NCBI GenBank assembly: GCA_910589375.1
Contig: CAJUTK010000002.1
Coordinates: forward strand, 470,451-534,450
Direction of reading: 5' to 3'
Source: an uncultured Bacilli bacterium
GTDB lineage: Bacteria > Bacillota_I > Bacilli_A > RF39 > UBA660
Length of the DNA: 64,000 nt
Position numbers and translations under genes: made by a program. This document shows, one piece after another, positions 15,813 through 24,545 of the stretch; within the stretch, counting starts at the first letter, position 1, and the number at the start of each line of letters is the position of its first letter. Under the pieces are notes generated by a model, which was not told the DNA's origin, made no database searches, and was given only the letters and a program-made list of their open reading frames with translations.

Positions 15813-16912
15813 AAATACCACAATTTTTCTCCATTTTTTCTTACTTCTTTTATGATTCCCCCACCAAGACATTCTTCTCCATCATAGATAACACACGCTT
15901 GTCCTGGAGTTACTGCCTTTACTCCTTGTGGATATTTGACTAAAATTTCACCATTATCTAAATATTCTAGTGATACATCATTATCTGGCTGCCTATATCG
16001 AAACTTTGCTGTACAATCTATAGGCCTTTTATCACTATTAAAGTTAACAGTATCTATTATACAAGAATCACTAATCAAATAATCAGTATTTCCATAAGAA
16101 ATATAGAGGATATTTTCTTTTAGATCTTTTCCAACTACAAACATTCTTTCTTTAGAGCCGCCAATATTAAGACCCCTTCTTTGACCAATTGTATAATACA
16201 TTAGTCCAATATGTTCTCCTATTACTTCCTTTGTATCTATTTCAATTACTTTACCTGGAGTGTTTGGCAAATAGTTTTCTAAAAATTTTGTAAAATTCCT
16301 TTCACCAATAAAGCAAATACCTGTAGAATCTTTTTTAGAAGCTGTGATTAAACCATATTCATCTGCTATTTTCCTAACCTCAGGTTTTTCCATATCCCCT
16401 ATTGGGAATAAGACGTTTTCTAATTGTTTTTGAGACACCTGTGACAGAAAGTAAGTCTGATCTTTATTCAAATCTACAGCACGTAATAGTTTACCATCTT
16501 TCATTCTAGCATAGTGACCAGTAGCAATATAATCAGCCCCTAGCTTTTCTGCCTCACGTACAAACATATCAAACTTAATATACTTATTACACATGATATC
16601 AGGATTTGGTGTTCTTCCTTTTTTTAATTCCTCTAAAAAGTAAGTGAAAACATAATCCCAATATTCTTTTACAAAATCTATTCTATGGAGTGGAATATCT
16701 AGTTTTTGGCATACTTCTAGTGCATCATTGTAATCTTGCTCCTGTGGGCAAATAGAATCATCCAAATCAGGATTCCCTAAAAAGTCCCCATTTACACTAG
16801 TATCCCAGTTTCTCATAAATAATCCAATTACTTCATATCCCTGTTTTTTTAGCATAATAGCAGCTACACTACTATCTACTCCACCAGACATTCCAATTAC
16901 TACTTTTTTCAT
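15809..16912 (-). CDS. mnmA: tRNA-uridine 2-sulfurtransferase MnmA
   Basis: 367 residues, typical length. The PP-loop GMSGGVDSSVAAIM at residues 7-20 activates U34 of tRNA-Lys/Glu/Gln with ATP; the two catalytic cysteines are in NPDIMCNKYIKF and TGICFIGERNF. The C-terminal PGQACVIYDGEECLGGGII is the MnmA beta-barrel signature. Start follows AGGTGAG. It is interesting in context only because tRNA-Glu and tRNA-Gln, two of its substrates, are also encoded in this window. Confidence 0.97.
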   Translation of the reverse strand: MKKVVIGMSGGVDSSVAAIMLKKQGYEVIGLFMRNWDTSVNGDFLGNPDLDDSICPQEQDYNDALEVCQKLDIPLHRIDFVKEYWDYVFTYFLEELKKGRTPNPDIMCNKYIKFDMFVREAEKLGADYIATGHYARMKDGKLLRAVDLNKDQTYFLSQVSQKQLENVLFPIGDMEKPEVRKIADEYGLITASKKDSTGICFIGERNFTKFLENYLPNTPGKVIEIDTKEVIGEHIGLMYYTIGQRRGLNIGGSKERMFVVGKDLKENILYISYGNTDYLISDSCIIDTVNFNSDKRPIDCTAKFRYRQPDNDVSLEYLDNGEILVKYPQGVKAVTPGQACVIYDGEECLGGGIIKEVRKNGEKLWYL

Positions 16913-16930
16913 AACTCACCTACAGACTTA

Positions 16931-17542
16931 TTATAGCACATTCACAACAATTTTCAATAAGTAAGGGGTTACGAAAGTTTCTACTAAGGTCATAATTACT
17001 ACCACTAAAAGGGAAACTACTAAAACTAATAAATATCTATTCATAATAGCTTTAAAATCAATTGTTTTTCTTTTTATGATAGAATGAATTAACGCTAAAG
17101 ACACCTTAATGGCGTAGCATCCTAAATATAAGTATATGACAAATATTACAAATTGATGAGGAAAATTATATAAAAAACCTATTAAGCTTCCTTTTAATCC
17201 GTAATTAGCAACAAAACTAGAGAGCGTGAAACTAACTGTAAAAGCTTTATAAAATAATAATATTACTACAATAGGCAATCCTATAATAGAAAAACCCAAT
17301 AGCCATATAATAACTATGAATAAAACATTGATAATTACATTGTTTGTTAGTGAAGCTAAATAATTAGTAGGCTCTATATTTTCTAAAAAAGAAGATAAGG
17401 TTTCTGCTACTAGTTGTTTATCTTGACTACTTAGTACAGTCATAAATAATGCTCCAGTAACGACACCAATAAAACTAATAACAAATAAGAATATTACTAC
17501 TTTTTTATCTACAGTAAATAGTTTGTCCATTGCTTTTTTCAT
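16931..17542 (-). CDS. Stage II sporulation protein M-like (SpoIIM/DUF95) membrane protein
   Basis: 203 residues with five hydrophobic segments. The segment NYGLKGSLIGFLYNFPHQFVI, kept here as NFPHQFVIFVIYLYLG, matches the SpoIIM family core. In spore formers SpoIIM works with SpoIID/SpoIIP in peptidoglycan remodelling during engulfment, but family members also exist in non-spore formers. No SpoIID or SpoIIP gene is in the window. Start 17542 is chosen for AGGTGAG just upstream; the in-frame ATG at 17581 has none. It lies 18 bases upstream of mnmA. Confidence 0.75.
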   Translation of the reverse strand: MKKAMDKLFTVDKKVVIFLFVISFIGVVTGALFMTVLSSQDKQLVAETLSSFLENIEPTNYLASLTNNVIINVLFIVIIWLLGFSIIGLPIVVILLFYKAFTVSFTLSSFVANYGLKGSLIGFLYNFPHQFVIFVIYLYLGCYAIKVSLALIHSIIKRKTIDFKAIMNRYLLVLVVSLLVVVIMTLVETFVTPYLLKIVVNVL

Positions 17543-17582
17543 TATCTCACCTACTAGACTATATGCGATTAGAAAGAACATA

Positions 17583-17611
17583 TTCCAATTTTTAAAAAAA
17601 TACGCTATAAT
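17583..17611 (+). promoter_or_regulatory. Likely promoter of the 44-residue membrane protein gene
   Basis: TTCCAA (17583-17588), 17 bases, TATAAT (17606-17611), 22 bases before ATG 17633. Confidence 0.55.
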
Positions 17612-17632
17612 GGACGTATAGGAAGTGATATC

Positions 17633-17767
17633 ATGAAAGAAAAATCAAAGAAAATGAAAAAAGCAGAAAAAAATAGTGGATTAAAAAAGATTGGTATACT
17701 GCTTCTTCTTTTAGCGTTAGTTGGACTTTATGTAATTTTACCTATTATGTCTACACTAGCTTCATAA
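17633..17767 (+). CDS. 44-residue membrane protein
   Basis: A short plus-strand gene between two minus-strand genes, with its own promoter and GGAAGTGAT ribosome site. The product has a strongly basic start (MKEKSKKMKKAEKNSG) then one transmembrane helix (about 20-38). This positive-inside single-pass layout is that of a small inner-membrane protein. Sequence is too short to assign a function. It is absent from most automated gene calls because of its length. Confidence 0.6.
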   Translation: MKEKSKKMKKAEKNSGLKKIGILLLLLALVGLYVILPIMSTLAS

Positions 17768-17805
17768 AATAAGAAGAGAATAATTTATCCCTGCTACTAA
17801 ATAAA

Positions 17806-17830
17806 AAAAATAATCTTTCGATTATTTTTT
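17806..17830 (-). terminator. Terminator of mscL
   Basis: AAATAATC-GAAA-GATTATT with a T run on the minus strand; the stem overlaps the mscL stop. Confidence 0.85.
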
Positions 17831-18301
17831 CTTTTTGTCTGTCTTTACTTTTACTGTCTTTGTTACCTTTTCTTCTTTTACTGTTTTAGCAGACTTTTTA
17901 GTTTCTTTTTTCTCATTTATTAGAGCATCACGGATTTCTTGAAGTAATAATACTTCCTCACTTTTTTTAGGCTTTTCTTCTTTTTTCTCTTCCTCTTCTT
18001 TATGTTCTAATTTTGCTAAAACTGTATTAATAGTTTTAACCATTAAGAAAATACAGAAAGAAATAATTAAGAAGTCTAATACGCTTTGTAAAAAAGCACC
18101 ATAATTAATCGTAGCGTCTTTTACTTGAATAGTAAGACCTGTTGAGAAATCAACTCCACCAGTAATTACTCCTATAATTGGCATTAGGATATTATTTACT
18201 AAAGAGGTAACAATTGTACTAAAAGCGCCTCCAACAATAACTCCTACTGCTAAATCCATAACATTTCCACGAGCTATAAATTTCTTAAATTCTTTTAACA
18301 T
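17822..18301 (-). CDS. mscL: Large-conductance mechanosensitive channel
   Basis: 159 residues. The N-terminal helix and TM1 ([20 protein letters not shown]) and TM2 (about 67-90) match MscL, which forms a homopentameric pore that opens under membrane tension and saves cells from osmotic downshock. The C-terminal tail is longer and more Lys/Glu-rich than usual (about residues 95-159 against ~35 residues in E. coli). Start 18301 follows GAGGTGG; the upstream 18316 frame start is spurious. Confidence 0.96.
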   Translation of the reverse strand: MLKEFKKFIARGNVMDLAVGVIVGGAFSTIVTSLVNNILMPIIGVITGGVDFSTGLTIQVKDATINYGAFLQSVLDFLIISFCIFLMVKTINTVLAKLEHKEEEEKKEEKPKKSEEVLLLQEIRDALINEKKETKKSAKTVKEEKVTKTVKVKTDKKKK

Positions 18302-18345
18302 TTTTCCACCTCGCAAGTATTATATCAGAAAAAAATTTTTTGTCA

Positions 18346-18373
18346 AAAAAAGAAGAGAATTAGTCTCTTCTTT
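18346..18373 (-). terminator. Terminator of the zinc-ribbon gene
   Basis: AAGAAGAGA / TCTCTTCTT stem, 5-base loop and T run on the minus strand, overlapping the stop. Confidence 0.8.
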
Positions 18374-18542
18374 CATCACGTGCATAATTTGCTTTTTCTG
18401 CTTTTTTCTTATCACGACAAGCTTTACAACGAACTGGCTTGTTTTGGAAACCTTTTTCTTCATAAAAATTTTGTTCACCTACTGTGAATAAAAACTCTTC
18501 GCCACAATCCTTGCAGATAATTTTAATATCTTCTTTTTCCAT
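18360..18542 (-). CDS. Small zinc-ribbon protein
   Basis: 60 residues with two CxxC knuckles (ICKDCGEEF and VRCKACRDKK) around a 20-odd residue loop ending in a basic tail. This matches the probable zinc-ribbon (zf-trcl type) family of short Bacillota proteins, thought to bind nucleic acid or protein, with no settled function. Start 18542 is preceded by an excellent AAGGAGGT. Confidence 0.85.
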   Translation of the reverse strand: MEKEDIKIICKDCGEEFLFTVGEQNFYEEKGFQNKPVRCKACRDKKKAEKANYARDERRD

Positions 18543-18651
18543 ACTTACCTCCTTTTCTAAACATCGATTCAATAAAAATCCGTCTTTTAAAGGAAGTAAT
18601 CTTTATTAATCTTATTCATTATATCATAAAAAGTATCTACCGTCAACGAAT

Positions 18652-19602
18652 TTATAATCTCTTTAAATAGTCTTCATAAGCATCACATACTCTATCTAGA
18701 TATTCTTTTTTGCGCAAATCTTCCAAATAACTTTTAGGAATATTAGAATATCCATAAAAAATACCTGCTAAAGAACCTGCTATTGCACCAATAGAGGCAG
18801 TAGATTCCCCAATATTGGTAGTAGCAATAATACATTCCTTATAATTACTAGACTTTAAAAAGCACCATAAAGCAGCCTCTAATGAATCTACTACATAGGC
18901 ACTGCTGTTAATATCTTCTATCGTTAGATTTACGAAATCCCCAGATAAAATTCTATGATAGCAATCTAATGTCTCTTTTGAAAAAATACTATAATCTAGT
19001 TCTTTTACTTTAGTTAAAGCTGAAAACTTATTTGTTCCTCTTAATAAATTCATTACATATCTAACATAAATATAGCAACCACACACAGAAATCTCATGAG
19101 CATGAGTAATCGAAGATAAGTTTCTAACTACTTCTACTATTTCCCTATCAGTAGATTTATTTGCTATAAAATAATAAGCTATAGGAAGCATCCTAATTAA
19201 AGAACCACTACCATTATCATAAAGTCCATTAAGACCGCTTTCTTCTGCTTTTTCTAAATGTTGAGTATAGCTTACTAAAGCTTTTAAAGTAGTTTCTCCA
19301 ATATCAAAAGATTCTTTCATAGAGCAGAATTGATTGGCTGTAAACCACCTTACAAAATTATCTGCAATCTCATCATAATTAATTCCTTTATTCATAAGAG
19401 CATCCATGGTTGCTATTGTAAGGGAGGTACTATCACTCCAAGCACCTTTAGGTATACCATCACGAATTCTTGGCATCATTTTTACTACTGGTTTCTCTAA
19501 TAAATCATTTCTACTGCTTGATTCTGTTGGAACTCCCATAGCATTTCCTACTGCTAATCCTATTAAACCATCTCTTACATGATACATACTATCATACTCC
19601 AT
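18652..19602 (-). CDS. ADP-ribosylglycohydrolase-family protein, likely inactive
   Basis: 316 residues, full length for the family. The overall pattern is clear: GLIGLAVGNAMGVPTE at residues 12-27 and the C-terminal GAIAGSLAGIFYG. The two metal-binding motifs are altered. The usual (T/S)DDT reads SDST (56-59), and the usual GD(D)TDT reads GESTAS (265-270). Active members bind two Mg ions through these aspartates and remove ADP-ribose from proteins or small molecules. Loss of several ligands suggests a non-catalytic binding protein. Neighbours give no further clue. Confidence 0.85.
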   Translation of the reverse strand: MEYDSMYHVRDGLIGLAVGNAMGVPTESSSRNDLLEKPVVKMMPRIRDGIPKGAWSDSTSLTIATMDALMNKGINYDEIADNFVRWFTANQFCSMKESFDIGETTLKALVSYTQHLEKAEESGLNGLYDNGSGSLIRMLPIAYYFIANKSTDREIVEVVRNLSSITHAHEISVCGCYIYVRYVMNLLRGTNKFSALTKVKELDYSIFSKETLDCYHRILSGDFVNLTIEDINSSAYVVDSLEAALWCFLKSSNYKECIIATTNIGESTASIGAIAGSLAGIFYGYSNIPKSYLEDLRKKEYLDRVCDAYEDYLKRL

Positions 19603-19652
19603 ATTCTATTTCTATTATAGCAAATGTGAACATTTTTTTTCAATACCTTTAT

Positions 19653-19680
19653 TAAAAAAGAGAGCATTTCTACTCTCTTA
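19653..19680 (-). terminator. Terminator of the SpoIVB-like gene
   Basis: AAGAGAG / CTCTCTT stem and T run on the minus strand, overlapping the stop. Confidence 0.75.
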
Positions 19681-20644
19681 TATCTTCTGCTTCCTCTAAC
19701 ATATTGGTAATTAGTATACCGTATCCACGAGTGGGATCATCTACTACTACATGTGTTACTGCCCCCACAATATATTCCCCTTGAACTATTGGGGAACCAC
19801 TCATTCCTTGAATAATTCCGCCTGTCTTGTCTAATAAGTTGGAATCTGTAATCTCAAATAGAATATTTTTAGTATGGTCTTTTGTTTCCTGTACTTTTGT
19901 AATTTTAATGTCATACTCTTCTACTTTACTTCCACTTACAACAGTTCTGATTTTAGCGCTTCCTAATTTTATGTTTTCCACTTGCGCAACCTTATACAAA
20001 TGCTTTTCCTCTATATCTTCTTGGTAAAATCCAAAAATACCTTTATTGGTATTTTTCTTAATTTCCCCTATTATATCAGATGTATTGAAAGTTGCATTTT
20101 TTTCTCCTGGATTTCCATCTCTACTTTTTGTAATACTGCTAATAGAAGATGAAAAGATATCTCCATCTTTGGACTCTACTATTTTCCCACTAGATGAATC
20201 GACTATTTCATGACCTAATGCACCAAATCGTTTGGTATTGGGATCGACAAATGTTAAAGTTCCAATTCCTGATACAGAATCTTTCAAGTACAATCCAGTC
20301 TTTTTATTTTTTAATGTTAATTCAGTCGTATATTCCTTACCATTTCTTACGTAGCCTATAGAAATAATACTTTTATTATTTCTAGAAAGAATGGATGAAA
20401 TATTATCAATAGAAATTACTTTGTTGTGGTCAATAGAGACAATTTTATCACCAATTTTTAATCCTGCCTTTGAAGCAGGATCAACACCTTCTATATCATA
20501 AGTACCAATGATTTGAATGCCATCAGTATTTAATTTTATTCCGATATTGTCTCCACTAGCTATAATGTAATCAGAATAGGCAGAAATGTTACAAGGAATG
20601 GCGATAAGAAGCAAAATAAACAGGATATTTAATTTTTTTATCAT
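19670..20644 (-). CDS. SpoIVB-type serine peptidase with PDZ domain (S55 family)
   Basis: 324 residues. A signal anchor (residues 3-22), a PDZ domain (about 32-105, with GLKIGDKIVSIDH) and an S55 peptidase domain. His145 in FGALGHEIVD, Ser282 in QGMSGSPIV and Asp302/303 in THVVVDDPTRGYG match the SpoIVB catalytic region. In Bacillus, SpoIVB signals across the forespore membranes to activate pro-sigma-K processing. Here it may be a vegetative secreted protease or a sporulation relic. Start 20644 follows AAGGAG; the 20701 frame start is poor. Confidence 0.85.
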   Translation of the reverse strand: MIKKLNILFILLLIAIPCNISAYSDYIIASGDNIGIKLNTDGIQIIGTYDIEGVDPASKAGLKIGDKIVSIDHNKVISIDNISSILSRNNKSIISIGYVRNGKEYTTELTLKNKKTGLYLKDSVSGIGTLTFVDPNTKRFGALGHEIVDSSSGKIVESKDGDIFSSSISSITKSRDGNPGEKNATFNTSDIIGEIKKNTNKGIFGFYQEDIEEKHLYKVAQVENIKLGSAKIRTVVSGSKVEEYDIKITKVQETKDHTKNILFEITDSNLLDKTGGIIQGMSGSPIVQGEYIVGAVTHVVVDDPTRGYGILITNMLEEAEDIRE

Positions 20645-20702
20645 AAAAAAACTCCTTAAGGCTACAATATTAATATGAGAAAAAAGAATATAAGTATGCA
20701 TG

Positions 20703-20727
20703 TAAAAAAAAGGATTTCTCCTTTTCT
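20703..20727 (-). terminator. Terminator after the sortase gene
   Basis: AAAAGGA-GAAA-TCCTTTT and a long T run on the minus strand, touching the sortase stop. Confidence 0.8.
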
Positions 20728-22039
20728 ATTTTGCTTTAGATTGTACTAATTTAGCATGAATAACAATTCTTTCTCCCTCATAATTTAAACAAGTTGAAAG
20801 TGTTAATATCTTATCATTAGTAGAAACATTAGCCTTAAAATCATATTTACTTCTAGCTACAATCGTATTTAAAAATTTCTGATAAGATTCATCATTTTCA
20901 AAATTATGGGTTAAATAATAAGCTTCTGCATCTATTGTATAAATAGAGATAATTTGCCACAATGTATTTTGTGTTGGTGTAGACAATTTAATAATTTGAT
21001 TTTCTTTATTTGTATACCAAGACTTCTTTAAAGTCTTATCAAGACTGCCAAACATTACTTGATCTACCCTACCATGACCATAAATAACTGTATTTTTTTT
21101 GAAATTTTTTAAATCGGAACGATAATCTGCGAATATCCATCCAGCAGCATTTCTTGTTCTATCAAACGCTTTATTTAAGTAATACGTATTATTACTAGTT
21201 TGAACAATTGGGTAATTAATATTCGTATTATTGACAAATAGCCAACCAACAGTATCACTATTTTCCTTTTTTAATTTATCAAAATCGACACTAATCATAG
21301 GAACTTTCATGTAATTCCAATAATCTTTTCCATATTTTTCCTTTTTTACTACGTCTGTCGGCGTTTTAGTATCCTCTGCCACCCCAAATTCTTCTTCAAT
21401 AGGGATGTAAAACTCTTCTTCTACTTCTTCTTTTGTAGTTTCCGCAATTAGATCACTAGCAAGTTTCTTAGTTTCTTTTCCTTCTGTTTTCCAATTGGCA
21501 TAAATACTATAAAATTCCATAAAGCAGATAGCAGAAAAAGCGATTAATACCATATAAGCAAATTTTGCAAATGGAAATTTTACTGTAGTAGTAGGTTCTA
21601 CCTTTTCTTCTATTTTATCAGAAATTTTTATTTCTAAAAGCTCTTCCATACTTTTCTTATGGTAAGGAATAGATTCTAGTGCAAACAATGTAACAAAGTA
21701 ATCCTTTGATATCCCATAATAGTTTTCTATTTCAAAATATTTTTCTTCCCTAATTAAAATTTTTTGTAAAACATAATTTAAATAACGAATATCTTTATTT
21801 TGATTTAGCATAAATACATAAGCATCTAAAAGACTCTGAATATTTTGATAGAATCTTTTAGAAGAGAAGTTTTCCGTAATTACTTCTTCTATTGGTAAAT
21901 AAGAAATATCTTCTTCCATTTTTCTTACTAAATAAGCATACTGAAAAGAAGAATTTAAGTAGATAACAAAATCTATATTCTTAATTTTCAATATTTCAAT
22001 AATACGATATGTTTTGTTATTATATAGAAAATTATCCAT
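20726..22039 (-). CDS. Class B-like sortase with long N-terminal cytoplasmic domain
   Basis: 437 residues, nearly twice the size of ordinary sortases. The C-terminal ~200 residues are a sortase domain: GWLFVNNTNINYPIVQ, His322 in IYGHGRVD, Cys417 in TLSTCLNYEGER and Arg424. The order and spacing fit class B. A membrane helix lies near 155-180. Before it are ~150 residues of soluble sequence, predicted cytoplasmic, with no recognised domain. It sits directly downstream of a CnaB adhesin, so that protein is the likely substrate. Start follows GAGGAGGAG. Confidence 0.9.
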   Translation of the reverse strand: MDNFLYNNKTYRIIEILKIKNIDFVIYLNSSFQYAYLVRKMEEDISYLPIEEVITENFSSKRFYQNIQSLLDAYVFMLNQNKDIRYLNYVLQKILIREEKYFEIENYYGISKDYFVTLFALESIPYHKKSMEELLEIKISDKIEEKVEPTTTVKFPFAKFAYMVLIAFSAICFMEFYSIYANWKTEGKETKKLASDLIAETTKEEVEEEFYIPIEEEFGVAEDTKTPTDVVKKEKYGKDYWNYMKVPMISVDFDKLKKENSDTVGWLFVNNTNINYPIVQTSNNTYYLNKAFDRTRNAAGWIFADYRSDLKNFKKNTVIYGHGRVDQVMFGSLDKTLKKSWYTNKENQIIKLSTPTQNTLWQIISIYTIDAEAYYLTHNFENDESYQKFLNTIVARSKYDFKANVSTNDKILTLSTCLNYEGERIVIHAKLVQSKAK

Positions 22040-22100
22040 AAACTCCTCCTCATTTTTCTGTTAGTTGAAAGCTATAATATCATATTTTTTATAGATACGC

Positions 22101-22133
22101 AAATTAAAAGAATAGTTACTATTCTTTTAATTT
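22101..22133 (-). terminator. Long hairpin between adhesin and sortase genes
   Basis: A perfect 16-bp inverted repeat (22101-22116 with 22118-22133) around a single central base, overlapping the adhesin stop. Only a short T run follows, so it may attenuate or stabilise mRNA ends instead of fully stopping transcription into the sortase gene. Confidence 0.7.
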
Positions 22134-24454
22134 TGCTTACTTAATTTATATATTCCAAAAATTGCCAAAGAAATGCTTCCAATAAATCCAATATAAACAA
22201 AAGCCATATTTTGATCTGCTGTTACTGGAATTGGAGAGTTATACATGATAACCTCTTTATCAACTTTGCCATTTTCATCAATTGTAAATGTAATTACTTC
22301 ATCGCTTAGGCCATAACCTTTTGGAGATTTTGTCTCTATCAAGGTATAAGTACCTGGCTTTAATCCTGTAACATAATGTGGTGTATTAGTAGATACCCAA
22401 CTAGCTAAAACGTTTCCATTAGCATCTTTTAAAGTTAAAGATGCTCCTGGTAATTCTTTTTTAGTAGTTGCATCCTGTTTACTAATCTTTACTTTACCAG
22501 TTTTTTCTTCTTCTTTTGAATTATATATAGTAATTGTTTTATTAGTAGTGTCAGAATCAGTTACTGTAAAATAGATAGGTGTTTTATTTAAAACATATCC
22601 ACTTGGAGCACTTGTTTCTGTTATACTATATTCTCCAGCTTTTAAGTTTTTTACATAGTGAACAGAATTGTCACTTACCCATGTATCGATTACTTTACCT
22701 GTATTATCTTTTAGAACTAAAGTGGCACCCTTTAAGATTTCCCCTGTTGCTTGATCTTTCTTAACAATTCCAATACCATATGATTTTCTTGTATTGTAAA
22801 GAGTAATCGTTCTATCTGTTTGACCATCTTTTGTAACAGTAAAATTTACTGGTGTTGAATCTAATACATAACCAGATGGAGCAGATGTTTCAACAACGGA
22901 ATAATTTCCAGCACTTAAATTTCTAACATAGTGAGCAGAATCAGTAGATACCCATGTATCGATTACTTTACCTGCACTATTTTTTAAAACTAAAGTTGCT
23001 CCTTTTAATGTTTCTCCTGTTGTAGCATCCCTTTTAATAATACTGACACCATATGACTTTGGTGTATTATACATTACTAATGTTTGAACATTACCGCCAT
23101 TTCGAACAGTGAAACGAATAGTCTCTGATGATAGTTGGTATCCGCTTGGAGCACTCGTCTCTGTTAATGTATAATTTCCTTCTTCTAAATTCCAAATTTG
23201 ATGTGGAGTAGAAGTAGATACCCAACTATCAATGATTCTTCCTGCACTATTCTTTACTACCAAAGTAGCGCCTGCTAACTCACGACCTGTTGTGATATCT
23301 CTTTTACTAATAATAACAGATGATTTTTTTATTGGTGTATTTCTTAACACTACCCTACTTGTATTATTTGCTGTAACAGTAACTCTTACACTATTATTTA
23401 ATTTTTGATATCCACTTGGAGCAGATGTCTCTGTAATTGTATATACCCCGAGTGGTAAATTATTAATAACATAAGCTTTATTGCTTGAAGTAAAAGTAGA
23501 AATGACATTGCCATAATTATCAGTTACTTGAATTCTAGCACCTGCTAATAATCTTCCAGTTTCAGAATCTGTTTTTTCTATTCTTAGTGAACCTACTGGT
23601 TTTGATATAGAAAAACTAGTTTGAGCAGATAAATTTTTAGTAGAAGTTACTAAAATTCCAAGATCTTGTAAATTGGATGTTTGCTCATAACGATAAATTT
23701 TATTTGTTTTACCAACTGCATTCACTTTTACAATGATATTCATAGCATTAGCTACTTTAGAAGCAGGGATTCTAATGGAAAATCTTGTTCCTTTAGTAAG
23801 TCTTGTTCCAGATTTATATACTTGTCCATTAGAAGTAACAATTCTAGCATCAGAGCCAGCATTGATTAATGTTACTTGATAATTTTCATAACCGCTTCCA
23901 CCTACTGTCAAATATCCAGATTGATAGTAGTCTCCTGATTTAGTCATAGAAGAACCTGGATTAGTTATGGAAATAGAAGATTCTCCTACACGATTTGTTT
24001 TTGCCGCATTAGCAAGAGTGATAGCTGCACTTACAGCCTTATCGCTTTTATTTAATCCAGAAGTAGATACTTTTCCTTGATAAATCCAAAGCGCTAACTG
24101 TGTAGCATAATATTTTTGGTCATTAGTAAGATTATTGCCTAGTAAAGAACTATTCCAATTAGCACCATATCCATTTGCAAATATATAGATATATCCTGGA
24201 TCTGTGATTTCTCCTTTAAATGATAATGTAGATCCATCTGCTGGTACTTTTAAAGACTTATTCAAACAATAAGCAATGATAGTTGAACCTCCAGATGTAA
24301 CTGTTTTATAGTAAGTTTGTGCGCCAGATTGAATACTTACTCCTGATAAATTTCTTTTATGAAATGTTACTGCATTAGATACTGCAAAAGTATTACCAAT
24401 AGTTGCTAAAAAAGTACTTAATATAGCCACAATTACTAATAATTTCTTTTTCAT
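22127..24454 (-). CDS. Cell-wall-anchored thioester adhesin with five CnaB domains
   Basis: 775 residues. Signal peptide 1-24; a thioester-type domain (about 30-270) with Cys63 in AYCLN and Gln119 in ATQLALW, the pair that forms an internal thioester in Gram-positive adhesins; then five CnaB/SpaA repeats of ~90 residues, each with a KxD lysine strand and ETSAPSGY (ETKSPKGY in the last), the Lys/Glu pairing for isopeptide bonds. The C terminus has a membrane helix and short KLSKQN tail. The sorting motif is not LPxTG; PIPVTADQN stands just before the helix. The neighbouring class B-like sortase is the obvious partner. Confidence 0.92.
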   Translation of the reverse strand: MKKKLLVIVAILSTFLATIGNTFAVSNAVTFHKRNLSGVSIQSGAQTYYKTVTSGGSTIIAYCLNKSLKVPADGSTLSFKGEITDPGYIYIFANGYGANWNSSLLGNNLTNDQKYYATQLALWIYQGKVSTSGLNKSDKAVSAAITLANAAKTNRVGESSISITNPGSSMTKSGDYYQSGYLTVGGSGYENYQVTLINAGSDARIVTSNGQVYKSGTRLTKGTRFSIRIPASKVANAMNIIVKVNAVGKTNKIYRYEQTSNLQDLGILVTSTKNLSAQTSFSISKPVGSLRIEKTDSETGRLLAGARIQVTDNYGNVISTFTSSNKAYVINNLPLGVYTITETSAPSGYQKLNNSVRVTVTANNTSRVVLRNTPIKKSSVIISKRDITTGRELAGATLVVKNSAGRIIDSWVSTSTPHQIWNLEEGNYTLTETSAPSGYQLSSETIRFTVRNGGNVQTLVMYNTPKSYGVSIIKRDATTGETLKGATLVLKNSAGKVIDTWVSTDSAHYVRNLSAGNYSVVETSAPSGYVLDSTPVNFTVTKDGQTDRTITLYNTRKSYGIGIVKKDQATGEILKGATLVLKDNTGKVIDTWVSDNSVHYVKNLKAGEYSITETSAPSGYVLNKTPIYFTVTDSDTTNKTITIYNSKEEEKTGKVKISKQDATTKKELPGASLTLKDANGNVLASWVSTNTPHYVTGLKPGTYTLIETKSPKGYGLSDEVITFTIDENGKVDKEVIMYNSPIPVTADQNMAFVYIGFIGSISLAIFGIYKLSKQN

Positions 24455-24480
24455 AATACTCCTCCTCTTATTAGTGAATT

Positions 24481-24509
24481 ATTCTAGCACTACTGACAAA
24501 ATTTGTCAA
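24481..24509 (-). promoter_or_regulatory. Adhesin promoter with palindrome over the -35
   Basis: On the minus strand TTGACA (24504-24509), 17 bases, TAGAAT (24481-24486), with a TG extended -10. The perfect palindrome TGACAAA-N-TTTGTCA (24494-24508) covers the -35 and part of the spacer, as a repressor operator would. Confidence 0.75.
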
Positions 24510-24517
24510 ACTGTAAC

Positions 24518-24545
24518 ATAAAAAAAGAAGAAAAATTTTCTTCTA
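24518..24545 (-). terminator. Terminator of the CotH-VTC-DUF4956 operon
   Basis: AGAAGAAAA / TTCTTCT stem with T run on the minus strand, overlapping the DUF4956 stop. Confidence 0.75.

Noticed and set aside
22500..23600. Regular ~280-base repeated DNA resembling a satellite or CRISPR array
   Set aside because: It is the coding sequence of the CnaB domains of the adhesin; period and frame match the protein repeats and there are no spacers.
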